Assembly (NCBI GenBank): GCA_947565865.1
Contig: CANOHT010000012.1
Coordinates: 7,810 to 71,809, forward strand
DNA: 64,000 nt
Reading direction: 5' to 3'
From: an uncultured Clostridia bacterium
GTDB lineage: Bacteria; Bacillota; Clostridia; Christensenellales; Aristaeellaceae
The position numbers and the translations under genes are program-made. The notes under the pieces were generated by a model that made no database searches, was not told the origin of the DNA, and saw nothing but the letters and a program-made list of their open reading frames with translations. Numbering within the stretch: the first letter of the stretch is position 1; every line of letters starts with the position of its first letter. Of this stretch, positions 43,767-52,397 are shown piece by piece.

Positions 43767-45335
43767 GACGGGGGCAGGCTCCGCCAGGGGTTCCGCGGAA
43801 GGAATCTCAGCCGTGGGGATTTCCGCCATAGGCTCAGCCGCCGGGGCAGTTTCCGGAACCGCGGACGGAGCTTCCTCGACGGGTGCGGGCGCGCGGTCGT
43901 TGCCCACCAGGGCGCGGTACAGCTCGGTATACTTGGCCGCGGAATTCGTCCAGCTGTAATCGCCCGTCATGCCGCGCTTCATCAGCCGGCTCCACACGGC
44001 TTTATCCTGATGGTAGAAACGAATGGCGCGGTTGATGGTGTTGAGCATATCGTGGGCGTTGTAGTTGAAGAAGGAGAAGCCGTTGCCGTCGCCGGTATAC
44101 TCGTTGTAGGAAAGCACGGTGTCGCGCAGGCCGCCGGTCTCCCGGACGATGGGCACGGCGCCGTAGCGCAGGGAAATCAGCTGGCTCAGGCCGCAGGGCT
44201 CGAACTGGCTGGGCATCAGGAACATATCCGCGCCGGCGTAGATTTGATGGGCCAGCGCGTGATCCATGGCGAAGCGGGCGGCCACCTTGCCGGGGTACGC
44301 GCCCTCCGCCCAGGAGAAGAGGTTGACATAGCGGCTTTCGCCCATGCCCAGCACCACCAGCTGAACGTTCTGATTCAGCAGATCGCCAATGACGTAGTCC
44401 ACCAGGTCGAGGCCCTTCTGGCTGGAAAGACGGCCCACCATGGCGATGATCGGGATGTCGGGATTGACCTCCAGCCCCAGGGACTCCTGGAGAGCCTGCT
44501 TGCAGACGGCCTTGCCGGAGAGATCATCGGCGGAGTAGGGCGCGGCGATGCGCACATCGTGGGCAGGGTCATAGTCCACCATGTCGATGCCGTTCAGGAC
44601 GCCGAACAGATCAGCCTTGCGGGCGCGAAGGAGGCCGTCCAGCCGCTCGCCGTAGTACGCGGTCTGGATTTCCTCGGAATAGCTGGGGCTCACAGTGGTG
44701 ATAACGTCGCTGTATACCAGGCCTGCCTTGAGGAAATTGGCGCAGCCGAAGCATTCCAGCTTGTCGCCGGTCCACAGCCCGTCGCCCAGGCCCAGCACAT
44801 CCTGCACCTCGCGGATGCCGAAGACGCCCTGGTACTGAAGGTTGTGGATGGTGAAAACGGTTTTGACATTCGTGAAGAAGGGGAGGTGCGCGTATTGGAT
44901 TTTCAGGAGGGCAGGCACCATGCCGCTCTGCCAGTCATGGGCGTGGATCACGTCGGGCTGGAAGTCCAGCATGGGGAGGGCGTTGAGCACGCCGCGGCAG
45001 AAGAAGCCGAAGCGCTCGTATTCATCGCCGCCCAGGCCGTAAATGTAGGGGCGGCCGAAATAATACTTGTTATCCATGAAGTACCAGGTGACGCCGTCCC
45101 GTTCCAGCTTTTCGATGCCGCAGTACTGGCGGCGCCAACCCAATTCCACCTCGAAGTCCAGCACATGGGTCATCTGATCCACATACTCCCGCGGAACAGC
45201 GCCGTAAAGGGGCAGAATCACCCGAACGTCGTGGCCCTGGCCCGCGAGCACCGGAGCCAGCGCGCCTACCACATCCGCCAGGCCGCCTGTTTTGATAAAG
45301 GGAACACATTCGCTGGCCGTGAACAAAATCTTCAT
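43524..45335 (-). CDS. glgA: Glycogen synthase GlgA with long basic repeat tail
   Basis: 603 residues; family members are ~470-490. Residues 1-~480 are a normal GT5 synthase: KTGGLADVVGALAPVLA (ADP-glucose-binding K-x-G-G-L), HAHDWQSGM, VHNLQYQG-like IHNLQYQGVFG, and the C-terminal FEPCGLSQLISLRYGAVPIVRETGGL (E-x7-E). From about 485 an acidic Pro/Ala/Glu linker leads to repeats of a 22-residue unit, KKPRTRKTAAPKAEPADGEA then PA, three complete and one partial, ending the protein. It elongates alpha-1,4 chains from ADP-glucose. ATG at 45335 with GGGAGGG upstream. Last gene of the glgBCDA operon. Confidence 0.95.
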   Translation of the reverse strand: MKILFTASECVPFIKTGGLADVVGALAPVLAGQGHDVRVILPLYGAVPREYVDQMTHVLDFEVELGWRRQYCGIEKLERDGVTWYFMDNKYYFGRPYIYGLGGDEYERFGFFCRGVLNALPMLDFQPDVIHAHDWQSGMVPALLKIQYAHLPFFTNVKTVFTIHNLQYQGVFGIREVQDVLGLGDGLWTGDKLECFGCANFLKAGLVYSDVITTVSPSYSEEIQTAYYGERLDGLLRARKADLFGVLNGIDMVDYDPAHDVRIAAPYSADDLSGKAVCKQALQESLGLEVNPDIPIIAMVGRLSSQKGLDLVDYVIGDLLNQNVQLVVLGMGESRYVNLFSWAEGAYPGKVAARFAMDHALAHQIYAGADMFLMPSQFEPCGLSQLISLRYGAVPIVRETGGLRDTVLSYNEYTGDGNGFSFFNYNAHDMLNTINRAIRFYHQDKAVWSRLMKRGMTGDYSWTNSAAKYTELYRALVGNDRAPAPVEEAPSAVPETAPAAEPMAEIPTAEIPSAEPLAEPAPVKKPRTRKTAAPKAEPADGEAPAKKPRARKTAAPKAEPADGEAPAKKSRTKKTAAPKAEPADGEAPAKKPRAKKAAAPKAE

Positions 45336-45664
45336 GAAAAGTCCCTCCCTGAAAATTATGTGGTGAAGGAATGCCCGCAGCGCAGTCGCCAAACCGCCTG
45401 TCAGTCACCGAACTGCTGGCCAGCCACGCAAGGCAGCTGACTAACTCGCTGTCGGCAGACTGTAATCGTATCGACCGGGCAGCATCGCCGCAAGAAGAAA
45501 GCCGGTCGGGCGGGGAGTCTTCCGTAGCAAGATGAAATCTTGCGGAGGAAAACATTCCGCAGCATCCCTCGTCCAAGTGGCTCCGCCACTTGGACGATGC
45601 CGTAGGCAACAAGATACGCCGCGCTGACAGTGTATCCGCTGGTCTGCGCGGCGTATTCATTCTA
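45336..45664 (-). other. glgA-glgD intergenic region with nested stem-loops
   Basis: About 330 bases with no gene. Three stable hairpins: 45569-45581 with 45585-45597 (13 bp perfect, loop TCC), 45614-45624 with 45646-45656 (11 bp), and a hairpin around the CAAGAT/ATCTTG pair near 45530-45545. None has a clear T-run on the minus strand. They may stabilise or attenuate the operon message between glgD and glgA. Confidence 0.6.
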
Positions 45665-46780
45665 TCAGATTACCACGTTTTTGGCAATCACAATCGGATA
45701 CGCGGACGGGCCGATCAGCTTCGCGTTGCGCTTGATGATGACCTGCTTATCCAGAATACAGTTCTCGATATAAGCGCCGGAGTGGATGTGGCCGTCCTGC
45801 ATGACGATACAGTTTTTGATGTGGCTGCCGGGGGCGACGCGCACACCGCGGGCCAGGATGGAATTTTCCACCGTGCCCTCGATCACGCAGCCGTCCGCCA
45901 CCAGGGAGTTGACCACGTTGGCGTCGCTGCCGTAGCGGCTGGGCATCTCGTCACGCACCTTGGTATAGACGGGATGGCTGAACAGGGCGCTGCGGTGCTG
46001 GCTGTCCAGCATGTCCATATTGAAGCGGTAGAAGCTCTGTACGGAATCAATTCGCCAGCAGGGGCCGGTGTATTCGTAGGCGTTGATGCGGGTTCCGCCG
46101 TCCTGCACCAGATGGAGCAGCACATCCCGGCTGATGGTGTGGTAGCCGTGAGCTACCCCCTTGTCCACCAGGGTGCGCAGCAGCTCTCGCTTGAGCACCA
46201 GCACGTCCATGAAGGAGTTGGGCAGGGTGGGATGGGTAGGCTCCACCTCCAGGTCGGTGACCCGGCCCTGATCGTCCACGGCGATGTAGGTGCCGAATTC
46301 GTCCCGAAGCATGGTGGGATCCTTGGTGTACATCAGGGTGATTTCCGCGCCGGAGTTCACATGGAAGCGGGCGAGCGCGTCGATGTCGGCATTGTAGATG
46401 ATGTTGGAGTTGGACAGCACCACATATTCCTGCTTGGAGCGGCTGAGGAAGTCCGTGTTGGAGCGCAGAGCGTCCAGGCTGCCGGTATAAACGCCCACGT
46501 TTTCCCTGGTGAGGAAGGGCGGCAGCACACGCAGGCCGTTGTTCTTGCCGTGCAGATCCCACTCCTTGCCGGAGCCCAGATGATCCATCAGGCTGTGGTA
46601 GTTTTTCTGCATGATGATGCCCACGTTCTTCAGCCCGCCGTTGACCATGGAGGAAAGCAGGAAGTCGATTACGCGGTAGCGGCCGGCCACCGGCAGCGCG
46701 GCAATGGCGCGGAACATGGTCAGTTCGCGGAGGCGGGCATCGCTTTCTCCCGTATAGATGATACCCATAACATCTTTCAT
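45665..46780 (-). CDS. glgD: GlgD, non-catalytic subunit of ADP-glucose pyrophosphorylase
   Basis: 371 residues. Nucleotidyltransferase fold plus left-handed beta-helix tail (hexapeptide-like VADGCVIEGTVENSILARGV). The catalytic loop is degenerate: where GlgC reads AGGQGSRL here it is YTGESDARL, and the catalytic Asp segment SGDHIYKMD of GlgC is SNSNIIYNAD. This is normal for GlgD, which associates with GlgC and tunes it. ATG at 46780 selected by homology to the family start MKDVMGIIYTGE. It lies 46 bases after glgC. Confidence 0.94.
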   Translation of the reverse strand: MKDVMGIIYTGESDARLRELTMFRAIAALPVAGRYRVIDFLLSSMVNGGLKNVGIIMQKNYHSLMDHLGSGKEWDLHGKNNGLRVLPPFLTRENVGVYTGSLDALRSNTDFLSRSKQEYVVLSNSNIIYNADIDALARFHVNSGAEITLMYTKDPTMLRDEFGTYIAVDDQGRVTDLEVEPTHPTLPNSFMDVLVLKRELLRTLVDKGVAHGYHTISRDVLLHLVQDGGTRINAYEYTGPCWRIDSVQSFYRFNMDMLDSQHRSALFSHPVYTKVRDEMPSRYGSDANVVNSLVADGCVIEGTVENSILARGVRVAPGSHIKNCIVMQDGHIHSGAYIENCILDKQVIIKRNAKLIGPSAYPIVIAKNVVI

Positions 46781-46826
46781 CGTATTCAATCCTTTCCCGT
46801 GCAATGGAATCTTGCGCTCAGACCGT

Positions 46827-48011
46827 TCACAGTGCGGTGGTTTCGTCAACCTGCTGTCCGGCGGCAACCGTTACGCCGGCGGCCAGGGTGACGTTGGGGC
46901 CCACGACGGCGATGTTGCCGCTGTCCTCGCCCACGATGCTGCCCGCGCCGATCACGGCGTTCTCAGCGATGATGGCGCGGCGAACCATGGCTCCGCGGCG
47001 GACGATGGCGCCGGGCATGATGACGGCGTCCTGCACGTTCGCGCCTTCCTCCACCGTCACGCCGGCGGACAGCACGGAATGGCTTACCTTGCCATCAATG
47101 TGGCAGCCCTCGGTAATCAGACTGTCGCGTACATCAGCGCCCTTGGCGATGTAGTGGGGGGCCATGCCGGCGTTCTTGGCGTAGATGCGCCACTTTTTGT
47201 CGTGCAGGTCGATGGGCATGGGGTTGGAAAGAAGATCCATGTTCGCTTCCCACAGGGATTCGATGGTGCCCACATCCTTCCAGTAGCCCTCGAAGCTGTA
47301 GGCCACCATCACCTGCTTGTCGCTGAGCATGGAGGGGATGATGTTTTTGCCGAAGTCGTTGTCGGAGTGCTCGTCAGCCTCGTCGGCGGTCAGGTAGGCG
47401 CGCAGCTTATCCCAGGTGAAGATGTAGATGCCCATGGACGCCTTGTTGGACTTGGGCTGCTTGGGCTTCTCCTCAAATTCAATAATGTTGTCCTCGGCAT
47501 CGGTGTTCATGATGCCGAAGCGGCTGGCCTCCTCCCAGGGCACCGGGCGGACGGCGATGGTGGCGTCCGCGCCCTTGTGGATATGGTAGTTCAGCATGGC
47601 GTTGTAGTCCATTTTATAAATATGGTCGCCGGAGAGCACCAGCACATAATCCGGACGGTACTGCTCAATGAAGGCCATGTTCTGGTAGATGGCGTTGGCG
47701 GTGCCGCTGTACCAGTCGCCGGTCTTGCCGGTCTGGTAAGGGGGCAGCACGAACACGCCGCCGTTGGAAAGGTCCAGATCCCAGGGCGCGCCGGAGCCGA
47801 TGTAGGAGTTCAGCTCCAGGGGCATGTACTGGGTCAGCACGCCCACGGTATCAATACCGCTGTTGGTGCAGTTGGACAGCGGGAAGTCGATGATGCGATA
47901 CTTGCCGCCAAAGGGAACGGCGGGCTTCGCGACCTTCTTGGTCAGAACGCCCAGACGGCTGCCCTGTCCACCGGCCAGCAGCATGGCAACACAGGTCTTC
48001 TTTCTCAGCAT
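46827..48011 (-). CDS. glgC: Glucose-1-phosphate adenylyltransferase GlgC
   Basis: 394 residues; makes ADP-glucose from ATP and glucose 1-phosphate, the committed step of glycogen synthesis. Visible motifs: [15 protein letters not shown] (nucleotide loop), [36 protein letters not shown] (catalytic Asp), [12 protein letters not shown] (substrate Lys) and [20 protein letters not shown] beta-helix C-terminus forms the last ~100 residues. ATG at 48011 has GAAGGAG nine bases before; a GTG three codons upstream is the alternative. Located between glgB and glgD. Confidence 0.96.
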   Translation of the reverse strand: MLRKKTCVAMLLAGGQGSRLGVLTKKVAKPAVPFGGKYRIIDFPLSNCTNSGIDTVGVLTQYMPLELNSYIGSGAPWDLDLSNGGVFVLPPYQTGKTGDWYSGTANAIYQNMAFIEQYRPDYVLVLSGDHIYKMDYNAMLNYHIHKGADATIAVRPVPWEEASRFGIMNTDAEDNIIEFEEKPKQPKSNKASMGIYIFTWDKLRAYLTADEADEHSDNDFGKNIIPSMLSDKQVMVAYSFEGYWKDVGTIESLWEANMDLLSNPMPIDLHDKKWRIYAKNAGMAPHYIAKGADVRDSLITEGCHIDGKVSHSVLSAGVTVEEGANVQDAVIMPGAIVRRGAMVRRAIIAENAVIGAGSIVGEDSGNIAVVGPNVTLAAGVTVAAGQQVDETTAL

Positions 48012-48121
48012 GGGGAACACGCTCCTTCAATTGTATCCTTTCGATAGAAACCGGGGTGCGCGCCGGGCCGTAGGGCCATAGGCGCTTATCGCAAGGGCCG
48101 TGAGGGCCGAATTGCCAGGGG

Positions 48122-50230
48122 TCAGGGCTGTATCTCCGGGGGGTGTGCCTTGGGGCGGGGCCCGCGCTTGGGGGCCGCGGCGGGACGGCCCTTGGTGGCC
48201 TCCTCGGCCAGCTGCTCAAGCCCCTTGGGGGCGACGGCGCTGTGGCCGTCACGGCTGATGCCGGCCGCCCGTTTCCGCGGCTTGGGCGGGATGATTTTAT
48301 CGTAGTGATAGTACACGGTGGATAGGGGCGGCACGCAGATCTCCGCGAAGAAGCCGAACTCGCCTGTCACGCCCTCCTGCGCGATGTTGGGCAGGGCGTT
48401 ATGCTGGTCGCTGCCGCCGAATTCCGCCCGGTCGGTGTTGAAAAACTCCGTCAGCTGGCCGCCGTAGGGGAGACCGACGCGGTAATGCTCCCTGAACACC
48501 GGCGTCCAGTTGGTGACGCACACAACGGTATGGCCCTTGCGGTCGGTGCGCATGAAGGACGTGATGCTGTTGTCGGAGTCATTGGCGTTGCTCCATTGAA
48601 AGCCATCCCAGCTGTCATCGATCTGGTACAGGGCGGGGGTATCCCGGTAGATGGCGTTGAGGCGGCGGACGCACTGCTGCAGCTGGGGATGGTTTTCGTA
48701 CAGGAGCAGGAACCAGTCCAGCTGATCGTCATACTTCCACTCAATGAAGTGGCCGAACTCGCCGCCCATAAAGAGCAGCTTCTTCCCCGGATGGGCCATG
48801 GTATAGCCGTACAGGGCCCGCAGCCCCGCAAATTTCCGCCACAGGTCGCCGGGCTGCTTGTCCAGCATGGAGCGCTTGCCGTGCACCACCTCGTCGTGGG
48901 AGAAGGGGAGGATATAGTTTTCCGAGAAGGCGTACATCAGCGAGAAGGTCAGCTTGTTGTGGTGATACTTGCGGTAGATGGGGTCCTTCTCCACATAGGA
49001 CAGCATGTCGTTCATCCAGCCCATGTTCCATTTGAAGCCAAAGCCCAGTCCGCCCATGTAGGCGGGTTTGGTGACCATGGGGAAGGCGGAGGACTCCTCG
49101 GCAACCATCATCACGCCGGGAAAGTCGGCGTACACCGTGGCGTTGAGACGGCGAAGGAAGTCAATGGCGTCCAGGTTTTCCCGGCCGCCGTAGGGATTGG
49201 GTAGCCATTGGCCGGATTCCCGGCAGAAGTCGTAGTACAGCATGGAGGATACGGCGTCCACCCGGATGCCGTCGGCATGATACCACTCCAGCCAGAAGCA
49301 GGCGTTGGACAGCAGGAAGCTGCGCACCTCGCCCCGGCCAAAGTCGAACATGTGGGTGCCCCACTGCTGCATATCGCCCCGGCGGGGATCGGGATGCTCA
49401 TAGCAGGCGGTGCCGTCGAAGCGGCGCAGGCAGAAGCTGTCCCGGGGGAAGTGGGCGGGCACCCAGTCCAGAATGACGCCGATACCGGCCTGATGGCAGC
49501 GGTCGATCAGCCGCATCAGTCCGTGGGGCTTGCCAAAGCGGGCGGTGGCGGCATAGTAGCCGGAAACCTGGTAGCCCCAGGACATGTCCAGGGGATGCTC
49601 CATCACCGGGAGCAGCTCGATGTGGGTGTAGCCCATGTCCGTCACATAAGGAATCAGCTCGTCCGCGATCTCCTCATAGGTCATCATGGAGCCGTCCTCA
49701 CGGCGCTTCCAGGAGCCCAGATGCAATTCGTAAATGTTGATGGGACTATGGTAGGGATCCCACTTGGCCCGCTTGGTCATCCAGCGCTTGTCCTTCCAGG
49801 CATAGCCCTCCAGGTCGCATAAAAAGGAGGCGGTGCCGGGGCGGTTCTGCATCGCGAAGCCGTAGGGATCGGCTTTTTCCACGATCTGATCGTCCGCGCC
49901 GTGGATCACATATTTATAGGCCAGGATCATTTCCTCGGCGTTGGGATATTGGTAGCGCTCCGGGTCGGAGGCCACGTCGAAGGTGGCGGCGGGAAGGCGA
50001 AGCTCCCAGGTGCCGTCATACTGCTTTTGCATGGGATGGGCAAACTTGTCCCAGCGGCAGAATTCGCCCGTGAGATAGACTTGCTTGGCGTTGGGGGCCC
50101 ACACGGCAAAATGCCACAGGGCTTGGCCGTCCTGCTCTACTGGATGTGCGCCCAGCATCTCATAAGCACGGCGGTTGGCACCCTGGTGGAAAGCTTCGCG
50201 CACCTCGGCCGTGGGCGCTGTATAACGCAT
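48122..50230 (-). CDS. glgB: 1,4-alpha-glucan branching enzyme GlgB
   Basis: 702 residues, GH13 branching enzyme with an N-terminal CBM48 (RRAYEMLGAHP ... HFAVWAPNAKQVYLTGEF). The catalytic nucleophile is in GIRVDAVSSMLYYDF, the acid/base in VMMVAEESSAFP, and the third acid in LPFSHDEVVHGKRS. After the C-terminal beta domain a ~55-residue extra tail is basic and Pro/Ala-rich (PPKPRKRAAG, GRPAAAPKRGPRPKAHP). The start at 50230 is chosen because the promoter's predicted start point (about 50297) leaves no room for a site before 50290; 50248 is an alternative. First gene of the operon. Confidence 0.94.
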   Translation of the reverse strand: MRYTAPTAEVREAFHQGANRRAYEMLGAHPVEQDGQALWHFAVWAPNAKQVYLTGEFCRWDKFAHPMQKQYDGTWELRLPAATFDVASDPERYQYPNAEEMILAYKYVIHGADDQIVEKADPYGFAMQNRPGTASFLCDLEGYAWKDKRWMTKRAKWDPYHSPINIYELHLGSWKRREDGSMMTYEEIADELIPYVTDMGYTHIELLPVMEHPLDMSWGYQVSGYYAATARFGKPHGLMRLIDRCHQAGIGVILDWVPAHFPRDSFCLRRFDGTACYEHPDPRRGDMQQWGTHMFDFGRGEVRSFLLSNACFWLEWYHADGIRVDAVSSMLYYDFCRESGQWLPNPYGGRENLDAIDFLRRLNATVYADFPGVMMVAEESSAFPMVTKPAYMGGLGFGFKWNMGWMNDMLSYVEKDPIYRKYHHNKLTFSLMYAFSENYILPFSHDEVVHGKRSMLDKQPGDLWRKFAGLRALYGYTMAHPGKKLLFMGGEFGHFIEWKYDDQLDWFLLLYENHPQLQQCVRRLNAIYRDTPALYQIDDSWDGFQWSNANDSDNSITSFMRTDRKGHTVVCVTNWTPVFREHYRVGLPYGGQLTEFFNTDRAEFGGSDQHNALPNIAQEGVTGEFGFFAEICVPPLSTVYYHYDKIIPPKPRKRAAGISRDGHSAVAPKGLEQLAEEATKGRPAAAPKRGPRPKAHPPEIQP

Positions 50231-50251
50231 CGTCACACCCGCTTTCATGTA

Positions 50252-50333
50252 CAGCCTGTCAGGCTGTGATATGGGAAAAATTACGCTCATGTATTACATC
50301 CCTATTGTATACGCTTTCATGGGGTCTCGTCAA
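50252..50333 (-). promoter_or_regulatory. Promoter of the glgBCDA operon and leader palindrome
   Basis: Minus strand TTGACG (50328-50333), 18 bases, TACAAT (50304-50309). Within the leader a palindrome CAGCCTG/CAGGCTG (50252-50266) lies just before the start codon of glgB and could affect translation. Confidence 0.7.
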
Positions 50334-50517
50334 GCGGTAAACGGAATTTTGTCAAAATTTTTTCAAATTCAGACCAATAAGACCACTTTTGATGGCGAAT
50401 TTGGTCAGTTGTGCCAGAAAAATTCCTGCAGGCGCTTTGGCATAAAAGCGGCCCGCGCCCGCATAGGCTGGCAGCAAAACCCATCTGCCCAAAGGAAGAA
50501 GGAGAGGGTGATGATCC

Positions 50518-51633
50518 ATGAATTACCGATCTGCGCCATCTGTGCGTGCCTGCGCCATCCTGCTGCTGCTGGCCTGCCTATGGACGCTGTGCGGCGCGCC
50601 CATTGACGCGGCCCAGTGGCAGAGCATTCCGATGAATCTGCGCCGTCTGACCCGTCAGGTGCCCGGACGGATGCGGCAGATTTTCCTGCTGTGGCACGGG
50701 GGGACGCTTCTTTCCGAGGCCAAGGCGGAGACCCGGCTGGTGGAGCTGACCTTGCAGGTGTGGGACAGCGAGGCGCAGGCCGTTCGCAGCCTGCCGCTGG
50801 AGGACTATGTGGCTGGGGTTGTGGCCTGCGAGATGCCTGCGCGCTATCATCTGGAGGCGCTGAAGTGCCAGGCGGTGGCCGCCCGCACCCGGGCCATCGC
50901 GTCTTGCAGGCGGCTGGGGGGCAACGGCTGCGCCACCCACCGCGAATGCGATGTCTGCACGGACGCCTCCTGCTGCCAGGGCTATCTGGGGCTCGCGGCC
51001 CGAAAGGCCCGCTGGTCCGGGGAGAGCGACGCCATGGAGTCCCGCGTCTGGTCCGCCGTCAGGGCCACGGCAGGGCAGATCCTGACGTATGAAGGGTTGC
51101 CCATTCAGGTGCTGTATCATGCCTGCTCCGGCGGACGGACGGAGGACGCGGCGGCAGTCTTCGCCCAGGCTGCGCCTTATCTGACCAGCGTGGAAAGCCC
51201 CGGGGAGGAAAGCTCCTCCGCCTACGCGGGTGAAACCGTTTATTCCCGGGCGGAGGCCGCGGAAATGCTGGAAGCGGCTTTCCCCGGCTGTGGGGTGACG
51301 GCGGAAGGCCTGCCCGGGCAGCTGCGCCTTCAGGCCAGCACGGCGTCAGGGCGGGTAGCTTCCATTCTTGTTGGAACGGAAACGGTCACAGGCCGGGCCT
51401 TCCGTGAGGCGCTGTCTCTGCGCAGCGCCAGCTTCACCTGGGACGCGGATGATGAAAGCATCACCTTCCACACCCGGGGCTATGGCCACGGCGTCGGGAT
51501 GAGTCAGGTGGGCGCCCAGGCCATGGCGGCTTCCGGGGCTGCCTACGGCACGATCCTGACCCACTATTACCAGGGGGTGCGCCTGTCGCTGCTGCCTGAA
51601 CTGCATGAGGATGCCGCTTCCGGGTCACAATGA
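50518..51633 (+). CDS. spoIID: Stage II sporulation protein D (SpoIID) lytic transglycosylase
   Basis: 371 residues with an N-terminal signal anchor (~8-32). The SpoIID/LytB domain contains LEDYVAGVVACEMPARYHLEALKCQAVAARTRA; E105 is the catalytic Glu of the denuded-glycan-cleaving transglycosylase. H141, C147 and C153 keep the 6-and-6 spacing of the zinc site known for clostridial SpoIID. YHACSGGRTE and the C-terminal GYGHGVGMSQVGAQAMA are hallmarks. It acts in the mother-cell engulfment complex with SpoIIP/SpoIIM (not in this window). A SpoIIQ-like gene follows in the same direction. Confidence 0.93.
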   Translation: MNYRSAPSVRACAILLLLACLWTLCGAPIDAAQWQSIPMNLRRLTRQVPGRMRQIFLLWHGGTLLSEAKAETRLVELTLQVWDSEAQAVRSLPLEDYVAGVVACEMPARYHLEALKCQAVAARTRAIASCRRLGGNGCATHRECDVCTDASCCQGYLGLAARKARWSGESDAMESRVWSAVRATAGQILTYEGLPIQVLYHACSGGRTEDAAAVFAQAAPYLTSVESPGEESSSAYAGETVYSRAEAAEMLEAAFPGCGVTAEGLPGQLRLQASTASGRVASILVGTETVTGRAFREALSLRSASFTWDADDESITFHTRGYGHGVGMSQVGAQAMAASGAAYGTILTHYYQGVRLSLLPELHEDAASGSQ

Positions 51634-51653
51634 CCTGTGGGAGGTGTTCCAAG

Positions 51654-52310
51654 GTGGGAATTGGTCAGCGTTTGCGTCAGCTGAGCCGGTGGTATCAGCG
51701 TTTTGTGGAGCGGCAGGGCTTTGCCATTGTCATGACGGCGTGCATCGGGGTCATTGTGCTCACGGCGGTGTGGTCGGGCAGGCATGAGGAGACCCTGCCC
51801 ATGCCGACGCCTCCGGTGGATCAGGGCCAGGCGGCGGCGCAGCTGCAGCAGCAGCGCCTGGCGGAAGCCGCCACCCCCGCACCCGCGCCGTCCGCCGCGC
51901 CGGAAACATGGCGGTGCCCGCTGGAAACCTGCAAGGTGCTGCGTCCCTTCGACGTTGCCCGGATGAGTCAATCGGCGACGACGGGGCTTTGGCAGGTGCA
52001 TGACGGCGTGGATTTGCAGGCGGAGCCTGGCGAGACCGTCTGCGCTATGGCGGACGGCACGGTGCTCGCCTGCGCGGCGGAGGGCGTCGCCGGGGCCAGC
52101 GTGACCGTGGAGCATGGCCGTGTGGTGGCGACCTACGCAGGCATGGCGCTGCTGGCGGGGCTGCGGCCGGGCGACCCGGTGGAGGCCGGTCAGACCCTGG
52201 GCTTCGCGGGGGATGGCATGGTGGAGGAGGCGGAGCTCGGAACACACCTGCACCTGAGCGTGACCCGGGACGGTCAGTCGGTAGACCCCATGCTGCTGCT
52301 GCGAGAATAA
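51654..52310 (+). CDS. SpoIIQ-like M23/LytM peptidase
   Basis: 218 residues: short cytoplasmic start, one membrane helix (~24-41), Pro/Ala/Gln-rich linker (50-85), then a LytM domain. Zinc and catalytic residues H116 and D120 (QVHDGVD) and H198/H200 (GTHLHLSV) are all retained, unlike Bacillus SpoIIQ, which lacks one ligand. Its place after spoIID supports the SpoIIQ role: forespore side of the engulfment zipper, pairing with SpoIIIAH. GTG at 51654 is favoured because GGGAGGTG lies eight bases upstream; ATG 51630 overlaps the spoIID end and lacks a site. Confidence 0.85.
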   Translation: MGIGQRLRQLSRWYQRFVERQGFAIVMTACIGVIVLTAVWSGRHEETLPMPTPPVDQGQAAAQLQQQRLAEAATPAPAPSAAPETWRCPLETCKVLRPFDVARMSQSATTGLWQVHDGVDLQAEPGETVCAMADGTVLACAAEGVAGASVTVEHGRVVATYAGMALLAGLRPGDPVEAGQTLGFAGDGMVEEAELGTHLHLSVTRDGQSVDPMLLLRE

Positions 52311-52329
52311 AAAAAATCTCCCCCAGGGC

Positions 52330-52374
52330 TTGCATTTTGGGCTGATTGGCATATAATACGTTATGAAACGTATT
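52330..52374 (+). promoter_or_regulatory. glmS promoter with overlapping palindrome
   Basis: TTGCAT (52330-52335), 16 bases, TATAAT (52352-52357). AATACGTT (52355-52362) and AACGTATT (52367-52374) form a perfect 8-base inverted repeat covering the end of the -10 box and the start point, a typical repressor site position. The leader to the ATG at 52398 is only ~34 bases. Confidence 0.7.
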
Positions 52375-52397
52375 AAAAAGCAAGCGGAGGAACTGCC

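Noticed and set aside
50231..50290. Upstream start of glgB at 50290.
   Set aside because: The predicted transcription start is about 50297, leaving no room for a ribosome binding site.
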